A DNA stretch of 64,000 bases from an uncultured Bacteroidales bacterium (GCA_902790595.1 CADASL010000002.1:201384-265383); one strand, 5' to 3'; shown: positions 38,080 to 47,071, counted from the stretch's first letter. A program made the numbers and translations. Notes: generated by a model from the sequence alone, not told the origin.

Positions 38080-40200
38080 ATGAGAATATTGAGAACACCA
38101 ATTGTTGCCGCCCTATTGCTGACAACAATCACTGTTTCGGCGCAAAAGCCTCTGACACTTGAAAATACAGTTCCCGGCGGGAAAGAATTCCGTGAGCATT
38201 ACAACAATGGCGCTCGCGGCGGATTTGCCGGAAAGACCGATATTTTTGTCACCACCGACAACGACAGCTACCATATCGGCCCGACCGTAATATCGCGGCA
38301 GCAGATTGGCAAAGTGATGGCTGACAACGACAAATCGCCGTTCGCCTACATTGCCGAATGGCAGGACAACGAAAATGTGTGGGTTGGCACGCCAGAGAGT
38401 GCGAATCTGTATTGCATAAACCTGACCAACAACACGTTAACCGACTCGTTAACAGGCATCAACACCGATGAGGAACTCGACTTCGCTCCCAACTTCAAGC
38501 ACGTGGCATACAACTGTGGCTCAAGCCTTTATGTAGCCAGCCGCGAGGGACGCCATAGAGTGAACTCCGACTCGCTGCCGGGCGTGGTTTACGGCAAGGC
38601 TGTGCACCGCAACGAGTGGGGCATCGATGGCGGTACATTCTGGTCGGAAAGCGGACGGGTGCTGGCTTTCTACCGTATGGACGAGAGTATGGTTGGCGAA
38701 TACCCGATTGTTGACATCACCGAGCGTGAAGCCGCCGTCAAACCCATCCGCTACCCAATGGCCGGCGAAGCGAGCCACGAGGTTCAAATCGGCATTTACA
38801 ATACTGAAAATCAAAGCACTATCTATTTAAAAACCGCATCGCCGGTGAACCGTTTTTTCACAAACATTGCGTGGTCGCCCGATGACAAATTCATTTTAGT
38901 TGCCGAGCTGAACCGCGAGCAGAACCACTTGTGGCTGAACATCTATAATGCGGCCGACGGCTCGCTTGTCAAAACGCTTTTCGAGGAGGAGAACGCCGAG
39001 TGGGTTGAACCGTGTTTTACTCCGCTGTTCATCAGCAACAACCAGTTTGTATGGGTGAGCGAGCGCGACGGTTTCAAGCATCTATATCTCTATGACACAA
39101 ACAAATCGACCTGCAAGCAGCTCACACGCGGCAACTGGTGCGTGACCGACGTTTACGGCTGCAATCGCGCAAGCGGCGAGATATTTTTCCAAGCCAACGC
39201 CGAAGGCTACATGACGCGCGACATCTACAAAGTTTCGCCGAAAGGCAAAACAACGCGGTTGAGCAACGGCTACGGTGTTCACACGGCAAGGTTCAGCAAG
39301 AAGTGCAGCCGTTTTGTCGATGATTTTTCGGCACCCGACTATGCCATTTTGAGCACACTGCGTAACGCTGCCGACGGCAAGGTCATTGACACGCTGAGAA
39401 ACGTCCGGAACACCTACGTGGGCTACACGCTGCCAATATTCAAAACCGTGAGTCTGAAAAGTGCCGACGGCCGTTTCGACCTTTGCGGAAGGCTCATTCT
39501 GCCGCCCGACTTCGACTCCACAAAGACCTATCCTGTAATCGATTATATGTACGGCGGGCCGCACTCGCAGCTTGTTGACGCGAGCTGGCTCTATGGCGCA
39601 TCAACGTGGAAAATGTACTTTGCGCAACAGGGCTACATTGTGTTTACGATGGACAATCGGGGCACCGAAAGCCGCGGCGTGGAGTACGAGCACTGCATCC
39701 ATCGCCAGCTGGGCACCTGCGAGATGGAAGACCAGATGGTCGGCATCAACTACCTGAAAAGCCTGCCGTATGTTGACACCACTCGCATCGGCATCCACGG
39801 CTGGAGTTTTGGCGGATTTATGACCATATCGATGATGCTCAACCACAACACCGAGTTTAAAGCGGGCGTGGCTGGCGGTCCCGTTTGCGACTGGAGCCTC
39901 TACGAGGTGATGTACGGCGAGCGCTATATGGACACCCCGCAAGAAAACCCCGACGGATACGCGCGTAACTGCGTGGCCGACAGCATCGGCAACCTGCGTG
40001 GGCGGTTGCTTGTCATTCACGGCGATATCGACCCCGTGGTGGTATGGCAGAACAGTCTGCGGCTTTTGCAGAACGCCGTCGAGGCGGATGTGCTGGTCGA
40101 TTACGCTGTCTATCCGCAGCACGAGCACAACGTGATTGGCCCCGACCGCGTGCATCTTTTCAAGCGGATTCTGCAGTATTTCGATGATTTTCTGAAGTAG
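38080..40200 (+). CDS. S9-family prolyl oligopeptidase (DPP IV-like)
   Basis: The 706-residue protein has a signal peptide (ending TITVSAQ), an eight-bladed beta-propeller of the DPP IV N-terminal type (about 60-470), and a C-terminal alpha/beta-hydrolase domain. The triad is readable: Ser576 in GWSFGGF, Asp651 in GDIDPVV and His683 in QHEHNV. The LPPDFDSTKTYPVIDYMYGGPHSQ region is typical of S9B/S9C. Such exopeptidases release dipeptides from the N-terminus of oligopeptides in the periplasm, often after Pro or Ala. Start placed at the ATG of the signal peptide, downstream of a recognisable promoter. It is monocistronic. Confidence 0.9.
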   Translation: MRILRTPIVAALLLTTITVSAQKPLTLENTVPGGKEFREHYNNGARGGFAGKTDIFVTTDNDSYHIGPTVISRQQIGKVMADNDKSPFAYIAEWQDNENVWVGTPESANLYCINLTNNTLTDSLTGINTDEELDFAPNFKHVAYNCGSSLYVASREGRHRVNSDSLPGVVYGKAVHRNEWGIDGGTFWSESGRVLAFYRMDESMVGEYPIVDITEREAAVKPIRYPMAGEASHEVQIGIYNTENQSTIYLKTASPVNRFFTNIAWSPDDKFILVAELNREQNHLWLNIYNAADGSLVKTLFEEENAEWVEPCFTPLFISNNQFVWVSERDGFKHLYLYDTNKSTCKQLTRGNWCVTDVYGCNRASGEIFFQANAEGYMTRDIYKVSPKGKTTRLSNGYGVHTARFSKKCSRFVDDFSAPDYAILSTLRNAADGKVIDTLRNVRNTYVGYTLPIFKTVSLKSADGRFDLCGRLILPPDFDSTKTYPVIDYMYGGPHSQLVDASWLYGASTWKMYFAQQGYIVFTMDNRGTESRGVEYEHCIHRQLGTCEMEDQMVGINYLKSLPYVDTTRIGIHGWSFGGFMTISMMLNHNTEFKAGVAGGPVCDWSLYEVMYGERYMDTPQENPDGYARNCVADSIGNLRGRLLVIHGDIDPVVVWQNSLRLLQNAVEADVLVDYAVYPQHEHNVIGPDRVHLFKRILQYFDDFLK

Positions 40201-40254
40201 ATTTAGCCACGGAATCCTGATAGCTTATCGGGAACGGGAAAAGCGGAATAAACT

Positions 40255-40285
40255 GTTTGCAATTCCAAACATTTCGGTACATTTG
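40255..40285 (+). promoter_or_regulatory. Promoter for the thioredoxin-fold lipoprotein
   Basis: TTTG (40255-40258), 19 bp, then TACATTTG (40278-40285): an exact match to the Bacteroidota consensus, 37 bp before the start codon. Confidence 0.65.
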
Positions 40286-40322
40286 GAAAGCAATTTTGCA
40301 AGCAATTTATAATCTTAACATT

Positions 40323-42401
40323 ATGAAACACATTATTCCCATCATTGTCATTGCCGTGCTCTGCGCCTGCACAAACAATACCACAAAAAACGATGAACCC
40401 TCCTACCCACCACACAACCGCACTATTGAGAACCCTGTTTACGGTGCAAAATCAGTTGCAACGCATAAAACCAAAATCGACAAAATTGAGATTACCGACA
40501 CGCTGACACGGTTGTATATTAGCAATTTAGGCTTTTTCAAATTAACACCCGAATCGTACATTGTGGCCGACGGACAAAAGTTGAAACTTCTGTCGACCGA
40601 CACCATCGATATCTATTCGGGAACATCACAAAATAACGAGAGAAATTTGCAGTTTGTGCTTAACTTTCAAGATGTTGACAGCATAGTACAGACTATAGAT
40701 TTTCTTGACACCGACATCAAAATTTGGAACATTGCATTGAACGACAAAGCATCTGCAAAAATTAAGAGAGAAACCGAAGTGCCTGTTGATGTTGTGCGTG
40801 AGGCCAGAACTGTCAGCAACGATACTGTAGGACTTGAAGAACAAGGCTTTATGGACGGTTTTGCCACCATTATCGGCAAAATTTACGGGTATCATCCGCT
40901 GGCATTAGGCGAAAAACACGGCGAATACAGAATTTATATCCTAACCGGCGGATTGATGATAAGTAAAGAGCAATACTCCGCTCAGATTGCCGACGACGGC
41001 TCGTTTGAACTCAAGATACCGGTTGGGCAGAAATACCAGCGCTCTCTGGTTGGAATCGGGTCTAAAACTGTGGGCGAGATTTACATAGCCTGCAACGATA
41101 CGGTGCAAATAAGCATCGATATGAAAAAAGCAATCGAAAATGCTGACAGCAAAACAAACAGCCTTGACGGCGACAATGGAGACAATGCATTCTGGAAGGC
41201 AACATATTTCACCGGTGCGAACACCGAAATAAACAATTGCGATTACTCGATAATCGGCGATTTCAGCCTTGCCTATATATATCAGGCGTTTAAAAACGAA
41301 ATGGCAGGAATGACGCCCGACGAGTACAGAGACCACATTTTAGGGATTTATCAGAGCAAATTGAATGAGGTTTACTCTGCGAATCTGAACTCAACAGAAA
41401 CTGACAAAGTGCCGATAAATCAGAAACTAAAAGAGTTATATGAAATGAAACTGCGCGCCAATGCACTTAGCATATTGAGTGAATATGAGCGTTTTACGTG
41501 GAAATGGGAGTACGGCAAGCAGCGCGAGAAATTCGAACCAGACATCAATTATTATAGCGCTGTGAAGGACTTGATTACCGACGACAGCAAAAGTCTTTTT
41601 TATGACTATAGCACGATTGGCTACGCTTATAATGCTATTTGTGAATCGGTTACTGGAATCAAGCACAATTATATCGCACCAAAATTCGATGTTGTAAGCA
41701 AAGACGGGGAGCCAATTGCTGTCGAAAGGAATCTATCCAAAACAGAAAAGGCTATAAATAAGCAACTTAAAGATATTTTCGGCATTACTAATCCAGTGTA
41801 TTTCGAAACAAAAGCGGCAAAAGGCTTTATCCGCAAGAACCTTACAACGGGTGAATATTACCATTTGAATGACACCGCTTTAGCCGTAATGCGCACTCTG
41901 TCGGACCCGTATTATCTGCAACACGCCGAGAACATCAACAACGGAATGTTCGACTTCCACGACCCGAAATCATATTGGCAACATACTCCAGGTGAGCCAA
42001 AAGCCGACTCTCTGTTTGTTGAACTGATTAAAGATTTTGAAGGTAAAGTGCTATGTCTCCATTTTTGGTGCGAAGGAACCATTTCCTTTCCCTGTTCGCC
42101 GGGTGATTTGAAAAGCATTGAAAATGAATTGCCTATGGACAGTATAGTGTTCATAAACATCTGCGACGACAAAAACACACGGGAAACAGTTTTTGCAAAG
42201 CAATGCGAAACGTGGGGAAACACCAATTACAGGCTAAACATATATATGCTCAACGTGCTATATGACAAATTAGAATTTTCCGGCTGGCCTAACAGTCTGA
42301 TTGTAAACAAAAAAGGGCAAATCGTAAAGAAATATAAAGGCACAGGTTCTGATACCCAAAATAGCATTAAAGCCACTTTGCTCGAAGAAGCAGCAAAGTA
42401 A
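40323..42401 (+). CDS. Lipoprotein with degenerate thioredoxin-like C-terminal domain
   Basis: The 692-residue protein has a type II signal peptide with lipobox Cys in VLCACTNN. The N-terminal half is beta-rich and of unknown type, and the middle is helical (about 250-470). The C-terminal 140 residues look like a TlpA/thioredoxin fold: GKVLCLHFWCEGTISFPC, then IVFINICDD, WPNSLIVNKKGQIVKKYKG with the cis-Pro position (GWPNSL). The usual W-C-x-x-C active site is not present; two Cys are eight residues apart instead, so ordinary disulfide exchange is doubtful. Bacteroidota encode many large lipoproteins with such domains. It has its own promoter and its stop is 12 bp from the convergent recX. 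Confidence 0.75.
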   Translation: MKHIIPIIVIAVLCACTNNTTKNDEPSYPPHNRTIENPVYGAKSVATHKTKIDKIEITDTLTRLYISNLGFFKLTPESYIVADGQKLKLLSTDTIDIYSGTSQNNERNLQFVLNFQDVDSIVQTIDFLDTDIKIWNIALNDKASAKIKRETEVPVDVVREARTVSNDTVGLEEQGFMDGFATIIGKIYGYHPLALGEKHGEYRIYILTGGLMISKEQYSAQIADDGSFELKIPVGQKYQRSLVGIGSKTVGEIYIACNDTVQISIDMKKAIENADSKTNSLDGDNGDNAFWKATYFTGANTEINNCDYSIIGDFSLAYIYQAFKNEMAGMTPDEYRDHILGIYQSKLNEVYSANLNSTETDKVPINQKLKELYEMKLRANALSILSEYERFTWKWEYGKQREKFEPDINYYSAVKDLITDDSKSLFYDYSTIGYAYNAICESVTGIKHNYIAPKFDVVSKDGEPIAVERNLSKTEKAINKQLKDIFGITNPVYFETKAAKGFIRKNLTTGEYYHLNDTALAVMRTLSDPYYLQHAENINNGMFDFHDPKSYWQHTPGEPKADSLFVELIKDFEGKVLCLHFWCEGTISFPCSPGDLKSIENELPMDSIVFINICDDKNTRETVFAKQCETWGNTNYRLNIYMLNVLYDKLEFSGWPNSLIVNKKGQIVKKYKGTGSDTQNSIKATLLEEAAK

Positions 42402-42413
42402 TCTTATCGATTG

Positions 42414-42884
42414 CTAATCAGCATCTCCCACGTTCAAATTCTTGAAAACCAAATCAGGTTCAAAGCCTTTTTGGATTAGGTAGGCTGCGGTTTTGCTATT
42501 GCGCTCGAAGGGCTTCAGGACGCGCAACTGGCGTAGTTTTTTGTCGCGCTCGGCTTCAAAGGCGCGTTGGTAGTCCGATTCTGGCAACTCGTTAAAGGCT
42601 TCATTTATAACCTGTTTGTCGATATGTTTTTGGCGCAGCATAAGCGTGGTTTTCACCCGCCCCCAATGGTTGAAGCGCGTTTTGTCGCGCACGTAGGCGG
42701 TGGCAAAGCGCAGATTATCGACAAAGCGCTCTGCAACGAGCGACTCGATAACTCGCTGAATATCTGTCGACTGCACGCCCCAATTGCGCATTTTCTGCTC
42801 AAGGTCGAAAGTGCAGCATTCGCCTTTTGCGGCTAAAAAGCGGCAGCGGTCAAGGGCTTCGTCAAAGGTCATTTCGCGTTCCAT
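42414..42884 (-). CDS. recX: Regulatory protein RecX
   Basis: The product (156 residues) matches RecX, which binds RecA filaments and limits their growth. Features are the three-helix repeat pattern: FDEALDRCRFLAAKGECCTFDLEQKM (a cysteine-rich variant of the first repeat), VIESLVAERFVDNLRFATAYVRDK (second repeat, L-x-x-x-x-F-V-D-D-x-R-F-A), and WGRVKTTLMLRQKHID followed by a final repeat ending AAYLIQKGFEPDLV. It overlaps the end of prmC by 16 bp and is translated after it. No recA is present in the window. Confidence 0.88.
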   Translation of the reverse strand: MEREMTFDEALDRCRFLAAKGECCTFDLEQKMRNWGVQSTDIQRVIESLVAERFVDNLRFATAYVRDKTRFNHWGRVKTTLMLRQKHIDKQVINEAFNELPESDYQRAFEAERDKKLRQLRVLKPFERNSKTAAYLIQKGFEPDLVFKNLNVGDAD

Positions 42885-43729
42885 ACGGCACTCACCATTC
42901 TGTTTTTTTCGTAAAAGTCGCGGTGCAACTCAACATTGTCAAACCGCATATTCTCAAGCAATTGCACCGTTTCGGGACCAAACCGCTCGTTGATTTCGAA
43001 GAACAGCATTCCGCCCGATTTGAGCCATTGCTGCGCCAACTCGGCAATGCGGCGGTAGAACAGCAGCGGGTCGGAATCGGGCACGAAAAGGGCCAAATGC
43101 GGCTCAAAATCAAGCACATTGCGGCTCATCTGGCTTTTGTCGGTCTCGGTTACATAGGGCGGATTGCTCACCACAACATCAAGGCTCGACGGCGCAAACA
43201 ACTGATTATCAGCAAGAATATCGGCACAAACAAACTCAACCTGCGCGCCGTTCTGCTCGGCATTGCGCCGTGCCACATCAATCGCGGCAGCGGACACATC
43301 GACAGCCGTAACTTGCGCACCATCAATCAGTTTGGCCAACGAAACGGCAATGCAGCCGCTGCCCGTGCCAACATCGACAATCCGCGGCGACGGCAGTTTG
43401 CAGCGGTCGACAATGAGCCGCACCAACTCTTCGGTTTCGGGGCGCGGAATCAGCACATCGCGGCAAACGCTGAAAGGCATATCCATAAACCATTCTGTGC
43501 CAACCACATACTGCAATGGCTCACCATCGGCAAGCCTTTTTAGCATCAGTTGCAGTTGTTCGTAATCAGTTTCTGATAATTTTGCATCGGGATAGGCAAT
43601 AACCTGAACGCGCGTGAACCCGAAGTGCTCAAGTAGTTCAAACACAACTTGTTGCAGTTCGCGCGGCGAGTACACGGGCGCCAACTGGCGGCGCATTTCC
43701 GACTGAATGAAGGCTAACGTCCTGTCCAT
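42869..43729 (-). CDS. prmC: Release factor glutamine methyltransferase PrmC (HemK)
   Basis: The 286-residue SAM-dependent methyltransferase modifies the Gln of the GGQ motif in peptide release factors RF1 and RF2. An N-terminal helical domain (about 1-85) precedes a Rossmann-like domain with the SAM-binding loop DVGTGSGC (119-126) and the catalytic NPPY motif at 189-192. The IPRPETEELV segment (about 94-103) is diagnostic. It starts 23 bp from the divergent ribD start, so the two promoters must overlap or lie inside the genes. The ATG at 43729 was preferred; an upstream in-frame ATG would reach to ribD's start. Confidence 0.93.
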   Translation of the reverse strand: MDRTLAFIQSEMRRQLAPVYSPRELQQVVFELLEHFGFTRVQVIAYPDAKLSETDYEQLQLMLKRLADGEPLQYVVGTEWFMDMPFSVCRDVLIPRPETEELVRLIVDRCKLPSPRIVDVGTGSGCIAVSLAKLIDGAQVTAVDVSAAAIDVARRNAEQNGAQVEFVCADILADNQLFAPSSLDVVVSNPPYVTETDKSQMSRNVLDFEPHLALFVPDSDPLLFYRRIAELAQQWLKSGGMLFFEINERFGPETVQLLENMRFDNVELHRDFYEKNRMVSAVWNAK

Positions 43730-43752
43730 AATGCAAATGTAAACGAGCGCCA

Positions 43753-44802
43753 ATGAACGAGCAAGTGAACGACGAATTTTTTATGCGGCGGTGCCTGCAA
43801 CTGGCCGCGCTGGGCGCTGGGACGGCCGCCCCGAACCCAATGGTGGGCGCGGTTGTGGTGTGCGACGGCGCGATTATCGGCGAAGGCTACCACCACCGTT
43901 GCGGCGAAGCGCACGCCGAAGTGAACGCCATTGCCGCCGTCAAAAATCCCGAATTACTCTGCCGCTCAACCATTTACGTAAGCCTTGAGCCGTGCAGCCA
44001 CTACGGCAAAACGCCCCCTTGCGCCGACCTGATTATCAGCCGCAAAATTCCCAACGTAGTGGTTGGTATGGTTGACCCTTTCGGGAAGGTTAACGGCAAC
44101 GGAATCAATAAATTGCGGGCGGCGGGCTGCAATGTGAAAGTTGGTGTTTTGGAAGACGAATGCCGACAGTTGAACCGCACTTTCATCACTTTTCACACAA
44201 AAAAACGCCCGTATGTGATTCTGAAATGGGCCGAATCGGCCGACGGATTCATCGACGGCAAGCGCTCGCCCGAGAGCAACCGCCCCCTATGGCTCACCAA
44301 CGACGCCTGCCGCGCGCTGGTTCACCGCTGGCGGGCCGAATCAGGCGCAATTATGGTGGGCTACAACACCGCGCTGCTCGACAATCCGCAACTCAACGTT
44401 CGTGCGTGGTCGGGCCGCGACCCGCTGCGAATTGTCACCGACCGCACACTGCAACTGCCTGACAATCTTCATCTTTTCGACCACAGTCAGCCAACTTGGC
44501 GGTTGAACACCATCAACAACGACGGCACCGAAAATCTGCAAAACGTTCTGTTGCCGTGGGGTGACGCAATGCTGCCCGCGCTAATGCAGCGGCTGTACGA
44601 CGCGCAAATCAACCAACTGATTGTTGAAGGCGGCACGCGTCTGCTGCAATCATTCATCAATGCTGGACTTTGGGACGAAGCGCTGATTTTCAAAAGCCCT
44701 GTGGTTTTGGGCGGCGGCGTGAAGGCTCCTGTCATTTCGGGATTGAGCGAGAGCAAGGAAATGATTGGGAATGTGGGGCTTGTAAGAATAAAATCTGTTT
44801 AG
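43753..44802 (+). CDS. ribD: Bifunctional riboflavin biosynthesis protein RibD
   Basis: The 349-residue enzyme performs two steps of riboflavin synthesis: deamination of the GTP-derived pyrimidine, then NADPH-dependent reduction of the ribose side chain. The deaminase domain (1-145) binds zinc with His54 of HAEVNAI, Cys81 and Cys90 in PCSHYGKTPPC, with Glu56 catalytic. The RibD C-terminal reductase domain (about 150-345) shows RPYVILKWAESADGFIDG, WLTND and VEGGTRLLQSFI. Its start lies only 23 bp from the divergent prmC start. The last 5 bp belong to a 22-bp repeat that recurs at 46000. Confidence 0.95.
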   Translation: MNEQVNDEFFMRRCLQLAALGAGTAAPNPMVGAVVVCDGAIIGEGYHHRCGEAHAEVNAIAAVKNPELLCRSTIYVSLEPCSHYGKTPPCADLIISRKIPNVVVGMVDPFGKVNGNGINKLRAAGCNVKVGVLEDECRQLNRTFITFHTKKRPYVILKWAESADGFIDGKRSPESNRPLWLTNDACRALVHRWRAESGAIMVGYNTALLDNPQLNVRAWSGRDPLRIVTDRTLQLPDNLHLFDHSQPTWRLNTINNDGTENLQNVLLPWGDAMLPALMQRLYDAQINQLIVEGGTRLLQSFINAGLWDEALIFKSPVVLGGGVKAPVISGLSESKEMIGNVGLVRIKSV

Positions 44803-44819
44803 AAAACGGATTGCGAGGA
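44798..44819 (+). repeat. 22-bp direct repeat, copy 1 (ribD 3' end)
   Basis: The sequence TTTAGAAAACGGATTGCGAG plus GA spans the ribD stop codon. A copy with one mismatch (A to C) lies at 46000-46021, also spanning a stop codon at the same offset. The two copies bracket the zeta-like toxin pair and a decayed ORF. Confidence 0.7.
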
Positions 44820-44945
44820 ATTTCGTTTCAAAAAACATTTTCCTTTTCAAACCTACTTTTTATACTTTTGTCTTGCTATGTGTTTATGATGATTGGGCGC
44901 AAGGAAGCATACAATTGAATGTAATACAAACAAAAACAGTGAGAT

Positions 44946-45146
44946 ATGTCGGAAGCGGAAGTGAATAAATACAGACTGACAAGTATGGAGGAACCGACTG
45001 ACGAGATGTTGTCGTACATTATGCGTGAGGCCGCCGAAGAAGCCCGCAAAAGCAACGAAGCGGCTCTGCGGAGATATTTCGACGAGATTCGCGAGATATA
45101 CAACAAGAAATACGGTAAACAATGTCGGATAAAAAGCCAGTGCTGA
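44946..45146 (+). CDS. Small acidic protein, putative antitoxin partner of the zeta-like gene
   Basis: The 66-residue protein is rich in Glu and Arg and predicted almost wholly helical (MREAAEEARKSNEAALRRYFDEIREI). I do not recognise a named family. It overlaps the start of the zeta-like gene by 25 bp, the layout expected for an antitoxin translated with its toxin, and resembles small unannotated ORFs that precede zeta-like ATPases in Bacteroidota. A -7-like box TACTTTTG (44863-44870) lies upstream. Antitoxin function is inference. Confidence 0.6.
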   Translation: MSEAEVNKYRLTSMEEPTDEMLSYIMREAAEEARKSNEAALRRYFDEIREIYNKKYGKQCRIKSQC

Positions 45147-45718
45147 TAGTTGTTGCAGGGCCGAACGGGTCGGGAAAAACTTCTGTGACGAGCCGCATCC
45201 TGCATCACGAGTGGTTGGAAAATTCCGTGTATATCAACCCCGACATTGTTGCACAGGAGCGTTTTGGCGATTGGAATTCGGAAGATGCTGTGCTGAAATC
45301 GATTAAATACTGCGAAGAGTGGCGCGAGAAATGCCTTTTAGAAAAGAAAAGCCTGATTTTTGAGACCGTTCTGTCGGCCGACGACAAGATTAACTATATA
45401 GAAAGAGCAATGGCGGCAGGTTTCTTTGTGCGATTGTTTTTTGTCTGCACCGCATCGCCAGCCATCAATGCGTCGCGTATTGCAACCAGAGTGATGAACG
45501 GCGGACACGATGTGCCTATTTCAAAAATCATATCACGTTATCAAAAATCAATCTCAAATTGCAGATATATAGCGAAAAAGGTTAATCGCGTATATCTTTA
45601 CGACAACACTGCCGAAAACACCGAAGCCACGCTGCTGATTAGATTTGCCGATGGCAATGTGGCAAAACGATATGTTCAAACCCTTCCCGAATGGGCTGAA
45701 CAAATTGTGGAGGAATAA
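45122..45718 (+). CDS. Zeta-toxin-like P-loop kinase
   Basis: The 198-residue protein begins with a Walker A motif, GPNGSGKT (13-20), within VVAGPNGSGKTSVTSRIL, followed by SVYINPDIVAQERFGDW, where the zeta family has the substrate Asp (N-P-D). LLEKKSLIFETVLSADDKINYIERAMAAGFFVRLFFV is typical of zeta toxins and the related UDP-GlcNAc kinases; an Arg-rich lid (SRIATRVMNGGHDVP) and a KIISRYQKS segment follow. In the family, phosphorylation of UDP-GlcNAc blocks cell-wall synthesis. The overlapping 66-residue gene upstream may be its antitoxin, although many solo homologues exist. Confidence 0.8.
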   Translation: MSDKKPVLIVVAGPNGSGKTSVTSRILHHEWLENSVYINPDIVAQERFGDWNSEDAVLKSIKYCEEWREKCLLEKKSLIFETVLSADDKINYIERAMAAGFFVRLFFVCTASPAINASRIATRVMNGGHDVPISKIISRYQKSISNCRYIAKKVNRVYLYDNTAENTEATLLIRFADGNVAKRYVQTLPEWAEQIVEE

Positions 45719-45860
45719 AAGCCCAATTTATTCCGCTCGCCTAAAAAACATTTTCCATTTCACAGCCAACATATCTATCTTTGACCTATTGTTAATAGGT
45801 TTTAAAAACTGCAACAACTTGTCGCAGTTTTGCCGCAAGAGTGTAATTGACTGTTGATGA

Positions 45861-46004
45861 ATGAATTATAATTATATAGACAAAACAACTTATTTTGGAT
45901 GAATTAAAAAAACAGAAACCCAAAGGCTTCCTGTTGAAACCAAACTCACTCAATGGCTTAAAGACGAAACTCGAAAATTCCGCAACGTGAAAAATCCCAT
46001 TTAG
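45861..46004 (+). pseudogene. Possible decayed small ORF with in-frame TGA
   Basis: An ATG at 45861 opens 13 codons, meets TGA at 45900-45902, then the same frame stays open for 33 codons (containing TKLTQWLKDETRKFRN) to TAG at 46002. The second part has protein-like composition, suggesting a gene remnant, but I cannot name a family. TGA is a normal stop elsewhere in the window, so recoding is unlikely. The rest of the 45719-46044 gap shows nothing else. Confidence 0.3.
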
Positions 46005-46021
46005 AACACGGATTGCGAGGA
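46000..46021 (+). repeat. 22-bp direct repeat, copy 2
   Basis: It matches 44798-44819 at 21 of 22 bases. The pair brackets about 1.2 kb carrying the zeta-like module. Confidence 0.7.
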
Positions 46022-46044
46022 TTAAATGGTTTTAATATTCTATT

Positions 46045-46674
46045 CTAAATCAATTAAATACCCCCGTTTTGTATTAACGAATAAAACACCATCTTTTGGA
46101 ATATCTCGTATCCCGAGTTTCTCGGCTTCAGGCTTGGAAAGATGTTTGGTTTTCTTTATGTCAGTATATTTTATATTGTATTTCTAAATTTTGCAAGTGC
46201 AGCACTATCTCTAATAATCACATTGTTAAGAACGAGAAGAGGATAAATATACAATCGACCCCAATCTGTTTGAATATCGGATTGAAATTTTGTGTCATTC
46301 GTAAGTGGATAATAAATCACAGCACAAATAGTTTTTATTGTAGTAGTAGATACTTCATTTTTAATTAAATAGACATCATTTTCATTCTTTTCACTAACTA
46401 CCATCTCGAAGGAATTATACCCAAATGTCGAAAAGACTAAAGTATCACCATTATCTGCATATATTAAAAATGAGCCATCAGAATTTGATGTGGTTCCTTG
46501 AGTTGTGCCTTTTACTATAACCTGAACTGAGTTTAGTTTATTTTTCGTTGCTGCATCCATTATATTTCCTTGGACACATACATTTTTAGCAGATTCGGTC
46601 GATTGAGCCATTGCATCGCAGTTCAAAAAAAGCGCTAATGCGGTAAGTGCCAGTTTGAATAGAGTTTTATTCAT
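46045..46674 (-). pseudogene. CarboxypepD_reg-like/plug-domain protein, apparently frameshifted
   Basis: From ATG 46674 the reading frame gives a signal peptide (NCDAMAQ), a carboxypeptidase-regulatory-like domain (VQGNIMDAATKNKLNSV, VIVKGTTQGTTSNSDGSF) and the start of a TonB plug-like segment (PLLVLNNVIIRDSAAL), then stops at 46171. Just past LAKFRN, at about 46180, a shift of one base opens a frame that continues the plug pattern to a stop at 46045: YNIKYTDIKKTKHLSK, then IPKDGVLFVNTKRGY, equivalent to the D-G-V-I-x-I-x-T-K-x-G motif of SusC plugs. With one inserted base the protein would be about 210 residues. Either a real one-base deletion or a sequencing error is possible. It is a stand-alone plug-type protein, not a full transporter. 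Confidence 0.65.
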
Positions 46675-46726
46675 AATGGTTTGTTTTGTGTTTTTTATAA
46701 ACATTTATTAAACAAATTGTTATATC

Positions 46727-47071
46727 TCAAAACACAGCCGCCACTCGTCTGATTTGCTTAAGTTTTTCCATAAACGATTCGTTACGTTCGGCCATCAGCA
46801 TATTGTATTCGTTTTGCAAAGCAAGCAACGGTGCTGCATCAATGCCAAGGGCGGCTTCCATCATCATAGCAAGTTCGGTGTTTAGGGCGCGTTTGCCGTT
46901 AAGCACTTCATTAAGAGCCGAATATGATATACCCAACTCTTTGGCTAACCCGCGTTGCGAAACTTTGCGATATTCCAATTCATCTTTCAGCACTTCGCCA
47001 GGATGAGTTGGTGCGAACGGCTTCAGATTGTTGGCTATCATTTTCGGATTTATTCCTGCAAGTGTTGTCAT
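46727..47071 (-). CDS. higA: HigA-type XRE antitoxin
   Basis: The 114-residue protein contains a helix-turn-helix (KVSQRGLAKELGISYSALNEVLNGKR, about 38-63) after the typical HigA lead-in PFAPTHPGEVLKDELEY, and a tail ending with a helix (FMEKLKQIRRVAAVF). HigA proteins bind and neutralise the HigB nuclease and repress the operon. It begins 7 bp after the higB stop, in the toxin-first order that is characteristic of higBA. Start chosen at MTTLAG, which leaves the spacing to higB intact. Confidence 0.88.
   Translation of the reverse strand: MTTLAGINPKMIANNLKPFAPTHPGEVLKDELEYRKVSQRGLAKELGISYSALNEVLNGKRALNTELAMMMEAALGIDAAPLLALQNEYNMLMAERNESFMEKLKQIRRVAAVF

Noticed and set aside
45900..45902. TGA read as tryptophan or selenocysteine
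   Set aside because: TGA ends several normal genes in the window and no SECIS-like stem is seen; a decayed ORF is simpler.
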